Notes under the pieces: model-generated
Seen by the model: the letters and a program-made list of their open reading frames with translations, nothing else
Told to the model about the DNA's origin: nothing
The model's database searches: none
Shown here: one piece after another, positions 56,901-64,000 of the stretch
Layout: each line of letters opens with the position of its first letter
Position numbering within the stretch: position 1 is the first letter of the stretch
Translations under genes and position numbers: made by a program
Origin: Lumbricus terrestris
Lineage: Eukaryota > Annelida > Clitellata > Crassiclitellata > Lumbricidae
Direction: 5' to 3'
Length of the DNA stretch: 64,000 bases
Assembly: GCA_949752735.1 (NCBI GenBank)
Contig: OX457037.1
Coordinates: 71,279,829-71,343,828, forward strand

Positions 56901-59900
56901 GAGTGCCAGCTGCCACAGACTCAGCGCATCCACATCCAAACCTATACAACCAATCAAATTTCTTATATAATAATGCATAACCACATAATATACATAATAT
57001 GAGAAGAGAATGGTGAAGACACTGGTGTGGAGTGTTGTCCTGTACGGCTCGGAGATGTGGACAATGCGGCAAGAAGACATAAAACGACTAGAGGCCTTCG
57101 AGATGTGGATCTGGCGCAGAATGGAGAGAATCAGCTGGGTTGAGAGAAGAACGAATGAGGAAATCTTGCAGTTGGTGGGAGAAAGGAGATCACTGATGGG
57201 AACTATACGTGGACGACAGAAGAAATGGATAGGACACATCTTAAGGAGCGACACCCTGATAAGAGACATCATTGAGGGAAGAATGGAGGGGGGAAAAGAT
57301 GCGGGGTAGACCAAGAACAATGTTGCTGGACTGGATGCTGACAGAGGATGGATACAGTGAACTTAAGAGAAAGGCACAGAACAGAGAAGAGTGGTGTCAT
57401 TGGACATATGAACCTGACTGAGGGCAGAGAACGTCAAGAAGAAGAATGCATAACCACATAATATACATATATGGTCTGTGGTCACCTTGAAGTAAGCATA
57501 GCCTCAAGCATAAGTACAGTGTGGAGTGTGGACTTGTTAATACGAAAATCATTGTGAGACATACCTTGTAAACAGCATGTAAAAACAAGTTTGCTTCACA
57601 ATGGATAATGCACAGCGAGTTCAACAATAATAAGTACTAAGTCAAGGTTTTCAGGGACAAAACACCACATCAGGAGGGTGTAAACAAGTCTACACTATAA
57701 CTTCAGTCTGGGCAAAAACTGACCTAACAGCTAACTACCTGGTACCACAGTTAATCACAAGGTTAGAAGTTCTTAAGGGAAATGATAGCTCAATAGCAGT
57801 TACATACCAGTATAAATATGCATGTAAAAGTCTTAAGCATAATAAAAATGTGTAATTATATGATACCTGATAGATTTGAAATCAAATATTGATTACGCAA
57901 ATCTAAATATCTGGATGAATCATTTGATGTCTAAGCGCAAGCTCTAACAATAGTATTCATTCATTCATTTCAGGCATTTATATAGCGCTTCTTCAAGAGT
58001 ATCTACTCAGAAGCGCTCCCGACCCAACCACGGCTGAAGAGAACAGTCTTAAGAGCAGAGTAGAACGTAGTCTCAAAGGCTCTAGGCATTAGACGTAGTT
58101 CCACAGGAAGCCCATTCCATGTATGCTCTATATATTGAAGTATTTTTGTGAAAACCTGAAGCCTCAAGGCCAAGACCCATTCCCAAAACCAATACCAAGA
58201 CTTTCAAATTGAACTCAAGTGCATTCAAGACCAAGACCTTGGTCTTGAGGACAACAAGACTGGTATAAATTATTGTCAATTTAATTATGTGCTTATTATA
58301 GCTATAATATGATATTCCTCATTCTATATAGACACAAACAACACTACAGCAAAATGTTAGCATGTGGAATACAAAAAGCACTAATAATGCAGCAACATGG
58401 CTTTTATCACAACATTGAAAACTAGCTGAGAAACCTGGTATAACTTTTTCGTTGATAGCGTCGATAATATGTTTGACGAACTGCGAAACTTGATTCTCTG
58501 TCTGAGATGATTTGTTATTAGTGACCACATCAAGCAACGTGTCCTTGATCTGGGAGGAAATCAAACATCCACCATCTCAACATAGCACACTATGCTCGAG
58601 AAAAAGAAGCTGCTGGAAAGGCAGGATACAGTAATGCATGTTAGTAGAAGACAAGTATACTTTACATGTCTTTCTTTTACCATAAGGAATGACAATTAAG
58701 GTAAAGCAAAGTAAATTAAAATCAACTGGAAATTTATAGAAAATGCGTGGATAGCGAGACTTAGTGACATGTGAAAATGGAAGGTAGATAGACACACAGT
58801 AATAGAGAAACAGACAAAGAAAGTCAAAGACAGAGAGCGAAGAGACAAAGACATAAATATACGAAGACACTAGCAAATAAACACACAGATAGTCAGGCAG
58901 CCTGACTGAAAATAGGAGGAAGGAAGGGAAGAACTACAGATAGAGCAAGGCAGACTGCCAGAGAAAGGAAAAAAAGATATGGCAATCAAATGAATTGATA
59001 AAAACCTGTCTTTTCTTGCGGCTAGCCAACTCTATGACCGTACACGTTGCCTCATCAGACTGCTTGCATATCACAATCGACCGTATGATTTCCTTGTCTT
59101 TCTCCAGATGTGTAACCAACGTCCCAACAGTCAGCATCTTACAGCACAGCATACAGATAAAATGTAACCCATAATTGAATTCATACATATATGATATATG
59201 TGTATGTATTGATGCATTTCTATTTGGTACAGCCAATACTCCATACCTACTACTCATAATTCAGTTTCGTCCGAACGTACGCTAGTGTGGGAGAGGACCT
59301 AACACAAGACCTCTTGACATCAAATACAATAAGCACCATTTGCAGTTAACTGACCTATCTGTTCTTGAGAATAAAAAATTATTTTTTAAAGATACAGTTG
59401 AATGAATAATGTAAGACTGAATGAACATTTAAATAAATAAATCGATAAATAAATAAAGGTATCTGGTGAAACGAATCATCCAAAAAAGCAGCTGTCCGTT
59501 ATCTCCCTGTTCACTTAATAATTGATATTGCACTTGATTCAGGTATGTGTGGCATGTGAAGCTCATAATTATTAATTAGTTATTCATTCATTATTGACTG
59601 AACTGAGAGATTTTATTAGAATGTGTCAAGTTTTATATTGTGTGGGCACAGAAGCCACAATTGAAACTTACCTCCGGAAATCCAGTAAATGCAAACAGAG
59701 CAAAAATAGATGACAGAGTAGGAGTCTAAAACATACACATTAAAAATTATCTATTGTAAGGATCTACCATCCTTGGACTGTATTGTCTCATCAGAGAAAT
59801 CATTCTTTATGTAATTTCAGAACTGTAATCAAAATTACGTGTTTCACTTACTTCACAGCAAATGTTCAAATTGCAACAAAGAGTGTCTATGCTCACAATA

Positions 59901-62900
59901 CTATAGAATGGATTATACTGACTTCCTGCAGACTTACTTAAGAATATAAAGCAAGTACATATAATATACACATAACATTTTATAGGACATAATCTAGAAT
60001 ATTTCTTAAACACTGAAACATTGCTATTTCATTAATATAGAGCAAGATGACACTTCTTAAGGAAGACTTAAGCGAAGAACCAGTCAAAATATACGAGATG
60101 GCTGACTACAGGATTTTAATCAACACTAACTGGAAATGGTCTAGGTTTCTTTTCTGAAAATTTCAGCTGATAATACTACATAAAAAAATGATGGAAAATG
60201 GTCTAGGTTTCTTGTAAGGAAATTTCAGCTGATAATACTACATAAAAAATGCTCAATCATGTAACACTAATTTCAGATTTTACTTTAAGAAATTTTTCTA
60301 TAAATTTCTTTGACTGACCGAATGCAGTAAGTCGACAGAAAGAGAGAACTGATGATTGAGAAGCTGAGTCCAGGTTGGGTTCGTCTGCAACACATTCAGA
60401 ACCTCTGAGGTGAATTTTGCCGGTTCTAAGTCATTCCTTTAAAACAAATTAACAATCACAATATAACTACTCCTTGGTACATCAAAATTATATCTCCGGC
60501 AAATGATGAAGAAGAATGAAGTTAATATTTACTCACAATGATGGATGCTAAATCACTGATGATGATGATGAAGATGACAAATTCATTTAACAGTCTCTTT
60601 CACAGTGCACAATCCACCTACTCATTTTCATGCTTAGAATAACTAGGGAGATAATGGAAACATTTTGTCCTGGTGGGATATGATCATCTTCGGTTGACAG
60701 TTCAGCTCAGCGACATGCAGTGCAGACTGACAATTATAGTTGATCACAACATAAATTTTAATCACAATAGTGTGTGTTGTGCGTGCACACTTCTGCTGTA
60801 CTCAGATATGCACATCATTGGAAAGTCGTCAGAGAGGCAATGATAGAGTACATGAAATACTTTGACATGAAGTGAGCCACACAAACCACAATTACATTAA
60901 CTAAATAAACATTAGCCAGTGATAAATGCACAAAATTCTATGTGACAAGAGCTAAAATATTGAAACAGGATCAATACTGCAATGGAACAAGAAAAGAAAA
61001 CATTTCAGTAAATCAACTCTTGAACTATATAGATGATTTATCAGAGTGCTAGTCTAGAAAAAAAAAATTATGGGTCCCGTCCTTTGTGAGTCTTTAACTC
61101 ACTGTTGCTCAGCAACACTGTATCTCTGATGTACAGTACTGTGTGTTGTGGGCACACTCCTGAAATACAGACAAGCGCAGTATCAAATATGCAATGCATT
61201 GAATTATATTGTAATAAATAAAAATTGTCAGTGTTGATGAACCTTTTCAGACAATCTGCACCAAAGTCGAAGAGGTTCTGAACCAAATTCACAGCCTTTG
61301 GATCCACGATCATCACTTCTCCACTCTCAGATGATTTCAACGACTGGCTAGCCTAGCAAAAAATCATCAACAGTGCCCATAAAGCTAATGCACCCCCAGC
61401 AACAAGAAGAAATGGGGACAAATAAGAAAAATTTACAACAAATAACAAGAAATTGTCACCAGTAACAACCATTCTGTAATATCATGCAAGGAACAGTCTC
61501 GCGTTGAAATTGCCAGTAAGGCATAGTAATCAAGTCGAATCAAATACAATTATACATGTGATTAATAAAAGCATCCAGATGGCATTAAGTAACAGTGTAC
61601 ACTATAAATATGCCTAAGAAAAATCCTGCTACTCCAAAGCTAGTTGAGTCAGAGTTTACACGCAACCTAGTTATTCATCCATAGATTTCAGTTCAAACCT
61701 TTCCGACTCTATTCATCGGCAGCATCTCCTTGTCCTCTTCAATCTCAGCACCGGATCATCTTGCTCTTTTTGTCTCTCACATGAGGACTACCATGATGAT
61801 TCAATTCCGAGTCTTCGCCTGCATTGCCGAGACTGTGGAATGCGTCCCTCCATCAGTTTGCTCTACGATTCCATCAGGTCTCACTGCATCCATGTTGTCT
61901 TATATTCTACCCTTCTCTTGGGGTCTATTGAACTTGGGGTGATTCTGATTGGTGCACACTGCAAGAGGCGCTTTAAAAATCTTGGAATAGTTTAAATGGA
62001 GCTATTTACTTTAGGATTACATAGAGCCACGGCACTGGAATTGTTGGTTAAAAGACACAGCATACAACAGAATGGAATGCATAAATCTGAGATGATTTTC
62101 ATAAGTGCAATAACTAATAATTCAACCTGCAATGAATTTCGCAGAATTCAGCAAGGTGTATTAAAAATAACACAATCTTTAAATGAAGAAATATAGTCAA
62201 CATATGAAACTCAAAAAGAGTGTTCTCTGACTCCTCTCCTTCAAGTCTCAGCAGCACAACAGTGCTATACAATCTTCTTAATGTTATTATTCACAATTCA
62301 GTCCATATCCAGGGAAATTCCACCATTATTCAAAAGTAAATAGCTCCATTTTAACAACAGAAATTGCATTGAAGGGATTGAATTGGTGCTTAAATGAATC
62401 AAGTTCAACATTGAATGCATATACAATTATACACTGTACAGTACCTCTGAGCTGATGTTCATTTGTTGAAGCAGTTTACCGAAGAGACCAAGAGCCATGT
62501 GACATGTAACGACATCTTGAACTTTCTTTCCTCTTCAAATAAGATTGACTCATCACAAAATCAGCAATGTACAAGACTGCAATTGTAATAGCAAACTTTT
62601 GTTCCTTCATGAAGAAGAACTCAACACACACACACTACCAATTTCAATACACAGGATCACAATCAAATAGAATGTAATCATAATCTCCTAACTTCTAAAG
62701 CATCACTCAAAAGTCAAACCCAAGGCACAGCTTATTTAGCAGTACTGTGCCAAATCTGAGGGGCTGTTCAAAGGGTTGTCTAAGGTTGGTGATAGTCCAA
62801 GTCATGGTCTTTGAGAACTGATATCTATCTAATCATTTAAAAAGCATAAAAATATCTCAAACAAATTCACTAAACATTCCAGATAATTATGTTATGTAAA

Positions 62901-63841
62901 ATTACCATTATTTCAAAGAGATTGTTACCTGGCAATATCAAATAGAGTCAAAAGGAATTTCTCAGATGATAGTACTTCTGTTACTTCCTTCACCATCAGA
63001 TTCTATCAGTTCACAATTAAACACCATGGTTTCATTTTAACAACAAACCGAGTTTTACTATGGTAATTCAACCTGCAATGACTTAACAGACACCACTTTT
63101 CAACACCAACTAATTATCTTAAATAATTTATTAAAATTAGCAATTTCTGCAGAGCCTACATCTAAATATCTAATGCACATTGCATAAAGTGATCAACATT
63201 AAATCAAGCCATAGTAAGGTCAAAGTGTAGGAAGGCAAACAGTATGGACAGAGAAGCAGCCAGTGGCAAACTCATGAATAATCCAACTGGCAAGTCTTGT
63301 CTCAAGCAGAGACTGGAATGAAGTAAGATGTATAGCATAAGTCTGCACAGAATGAACAGATGAGCAAACATATTGCAAACATTCAGGCCCACAAACCACC
63401 AGCTCCAGGAATATAATCAAAACATGCCTTCACTAATAGCAGTTCTAGTTTATGTCATCAAAGGGAAGACAAACAGAGAAAAACAAATCTAAATATTGAT
63501 AAGCTTCAGTAAACTCGCAATGAATTTATGTACAGCAGTTGGCTACTACATTCAGTCAGGAAGATATACCTTCATCGGACCTATAACATTCCACTAATCA
63601 ACATAAAGCAGGGATACCTACTTACAGCAGTTAAAATGACAATAGTGTTGGGTGGCTTAACAGAATATATAAAATTACTAATTAATCATTTAGCAGGTCA
63701 TTATAGCCATCAATCTCTTATATCTTTTAAAAATAAACACCTGATTATTTGCTGGAATAAGTGCAGCAAATAATCCAATGATCTTTGAGACCAACGATTC
63801 TTCAGTAAGCTCTGAAGTTATTTTCTGAGTCGTTTCCACGT
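41961..63841 (-). CDS. Giant multi-exon gene, internal part (ZZEF1/HECTD4-like E3-ligase-type protein), 19 exons
   Basis: Exons from 5' to 3' (minus): 63841-63741, 63002-62929, 62532-62445, 61352-61243, 61159-61103, 60436-60319, 59725-59672, 59137-59006, 58549-58435, 56941-56754, 55899-55711, 54959-54895, 54193-54083, 51046-50866, 45850-45665, 45192-44963, 44109-43994, 43226-43073, 42123-41961. All have AG acceptors and GT donors, and every junction keeps one frame (about 810 residues, no stop). The first half is helical and HEAT-like ([20 protein letters not shown], then [20 protein letters not shown]). The middle is acidic, then basic ([10 protein letters not shown]). Next come [17 protein letters not shown] and a beta-rich domain ([44 protein letters not shown]). 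That order recalls ZZEF1/HECTD4-type ligases. The family call is from memory and uncertain. Both ends lie outside the window or are unseen. Confidence 0.75.
42410..42625 (-). mobile_element. LINE 3' tail fragment
   Basis: The minus strand ends in the usual motif (GGGAGCGCCTCTGAGGAG, then TATATAAATG) with a TTACAATTACAATTAC tail at 42380-42425. Upstream sequence shows remnants of the C-terminal frame. Intronic. Confidence 0.65.
44640..44880 (-). mobile_element. LINE 3' tail fragment
   Basis: C-terminal residues ([17 protein letters not shown], then [10 protein letters not shown]) are followed by GGGAGCACTTTTGAGTAGCC, then GAGGTGCTATATAAAT and an (AAATA)n tail. It belongs to the family of 4480-5245. 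Intronic. Confidence 0.75.
45915..46190 (-). mobile_element. CR1/L2-like LINE 3' fragment
   Basis: The minus-strand end reads [20 protein letters not shown], close to the end of the 32.4-kb LINE (FHSKLKTLLFQKSYPDS). It is followed by ATAGCGCCTGTGAATAAGC. Intronic, right next to the exon at 45665-45850. Confidence 0.75.
46402..46695 (-). mobile_element. tRNA-derived SINE with (TTTACC)n tail
   Basis: The minus strand begins with a tRNA-like head: GGTGGCTGATTGGTA fits a Pol III A box and GGGATCTAATCCC a B box. A body of about 200 bp follows (GGTTCGGCGGAAAGACCTGG, then CACCGGGCCCAACGCTCGC). It ends in TTTACC repeats. Such elements are copied by LINE machinery. The head is too diverged to be a working tRNA gene. 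Confidence 0.75.
47475..49834. mobile_element. Inner hAT-type transposon (TAGTGTGGCCCA ends), exact 8-bp TSD
   Basis: Ends TAGTGTGGCCC and its partner TAGGGTGGCCC (read back) are inverted, with CTCCACAAGGCTG inside both ends. ATGTACAT at 47467-47474 is repeated exactly at 49835-49842. It lies inside the outer hAT and is younger. Contains a LINE tail at about 49365-49575. Confidence 0.88.
49365..49575 (-). mobile_element. LINE 3' tail fragment with (ATTG)n tail
   Basis: The minus strand carries [18 protein letters not shown] C-terminal remnants. The motif GGGAGCGCCTCTGAGTAG, then AGGGGCGCTATATAAAT, follows and ends in an ATTGATTGATTG tail. It is the youngest layer here: LINE in hAT in hAT in intron. 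Confidence 0.75.
51837..52035 (-). pseudogene. C-terminal fragment of the element's own protein
   Basis: The minus strand encodes [20 protein letters not shown], then [20 protein letters not shown] and [18 protein letters not shown], to a stop at 51837. It is a well-formed, evenly mixed protein end rather than repeat translation, and sits inside the TTAT-flanked element. Its upstream part is cut by the LINE whose tail starts at 52036. Probably the transposase or accessory protein end; no domain recognised. Confidence 0.5.
52036..52680 (-). mobile_element. CR1/L2-like LINE 3' part with (GATAC)n tail
   Basis: The minus frame reads [20 protein letters not shown], then [17 protein letters not shown], then [19 protein letters not shown], then [10 protein letters not shown] to CTHWERF. 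Then comes GGAGCGCTTCTGAAAGGC and a GATACGATACGATAC tail. The frame is open over about 190 codons. It is inserted into the TTAT-flanked element and splits its coding end. Confidence 0.88.
53561..54004. mobile_element. GGGGCCGTCCATAAAG MITE, both ends present
   Basis: GGGGCCGTCCATAAAGTAC at the left and GTACTTTATGGACGGCCCC at the right are a near-perfect inverted repeat. Inside are repeated GTTTGTGACAGGGG words. Flanking TTT on both sides may be a 3-bp duplication. A broken second copy is at 18984-19690. No coding capacity. Confidence 0.85.
54255..54519. mobile_element. hAT MITE (CAGTGGTGTAGACAAGG family), exact 8-bp TSD
   Basis: It starts CAGTGGTGTAGACAAGG and ends CTGGCTATGCCACAG. ATGATTAT at 54247-54254 is repeated at 54520-54527. 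Sister of the element at 22908-23168, same length and internal words. Confidence 0.88.
56328..56375. repeat. (AAT)n microsatellite
   Basis: An AATAATAAT run with AAC interruptions; the poly-Leu frame on the minus strand is its translation. Confidence 0.9.
57000..57420 (+). mobile_element. RTE-type LINE C-terminal fragment (sense opposite to the host gene)
   Basis: The plus frame reads [20 protein letters not shown], then [13 protein letters not shown], then [11 protein letters not shown], with IGHILRSD further on. It then continues in a second frame ([16 protein letters not shown], then the W-C-H-W end). One frameshift near 57300. RTE/BovB-like; it lies in the intron just upstream of exon 56941-56754. 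Confidence 0.82.
57958..58135 (-). mobile_element. LINE 3' tail fragment
   Basis: Minus strand: GGGAGCGCTTCTGAGTAG, then GAAGCGCTATATAAAT, then GAATGAATG tail; same tail motif as other LINE ends here. Intronic. Confidence 0.75.
60130..60250. repeat. Tandem duplication, unit about 57 bp
   Basis: GGAAATGGTCTAGGTTTC through TTTCAGCTGATAATACTAC to ATAAAAAA is present twice in a row with few changes. Intronic and non-coding. Confidence 0.8.
61660..61980 (+). mobile_element. CR1/L2-like LINE 3' fragment
   Basis: The plus frame [17 protein letters not shown], then [17 protein letters not shown], matches the end of the LINE at 52036-52680 ([20 protein letters not shown]). It ends GCAAGAGGCGCTTTAAAAAT. 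Several substitutions; inactive. Intronic. Confidence 0.75.
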
Positions 63842-64000
63842 CTGAAAACATCAAGAAAAAGCAATTATCGTCAACAGCAACTATGATTTTAATCAGGGCT
63901 GTACTCTAGAGTATACGCAGGTATACAGCATATACTCATCTCCGGGAAAAAATGACAGCATGCAGCCAGTGAGTTGATTTTAAGCGGCCCGCCTGAGCTA

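Overview
The window reads as animal nuclear DNA from an intron-rich, transposon-rich genome. The mix of non-LTR retrotransposons (RTE and CR1/L2-like), many hAT DNA transposons, TRIM-NHL genes and a very frequent palindromic octamer (TAGGCCTA, mostly left of 39 kb) suggests a marine invertebrate, perhaps a deuterostome such as an echinoderm. That placement is inference; no species can be named from sequence alone. There are no bacterial operons, CRISPR arrays, or rRNA or tRNA genes that I can support.

Layout. 0-7.6 kb is nested transposon debris: three hAT elements with 8-bp target-site duplications, LINE tails, and a unit carrying a 36-bp minisatellite. 7.7-11.9 kb is a GC-rich island that looks like one very long LTR plus a truncated gag-like reading frame. 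At 12.8-16.2 kb two NHL beta-propeller exons face each other tail to tail. The left one (+ strand) is an orphan exon. The right one (- strand) is the last exon of a TRIM-NHL gene whose RING/B-box/coiled-coil exon lies at 29.97-31.13 kb. Between them are at least three small acidic linker exons (29.0, 20.9 and 18.8 kb), all phase 1-1, two of which are a tandem exon duplication. Its introns are filled with hAT, TA-flanked and LINE insertions.

32.4-34.9 kb is a 5'-truncated LINE with a long open reverse-transcriptase frame. 36.2-39.0 kb holds a hAT element and a nested MITE pair. 40.7-41.9 kb is a second copy of the minisatellite unit from the left end of the window.

From 41.96 kb to the right edge a large minus-strand gene runs through. 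I reconstructed 19 internal coding exons (about 810 residues) with every splice phase compatible. The protein looks like part of a giant helical, CUB/discoidin-like-domain protein of the ZZEF1/HECTD4 E3-ligase type; the exact family is uncertain. Both gene ends lie outside what I can see. Its introns carry LINE fragments, a tRNA-derived SINE, a hAT nested in a hAT, and a 2.3-kb inverted-repeat element with eight copies of a 14-bp motif.

Working picture: two ubiquitin-pathway-type genes (TRIM-NHL and the giant protein) in tandem on the minus strand, a second NHL paralogue on the plus strand, and successive waves of hAT and LINE insertion whose order can be read from the nesting.
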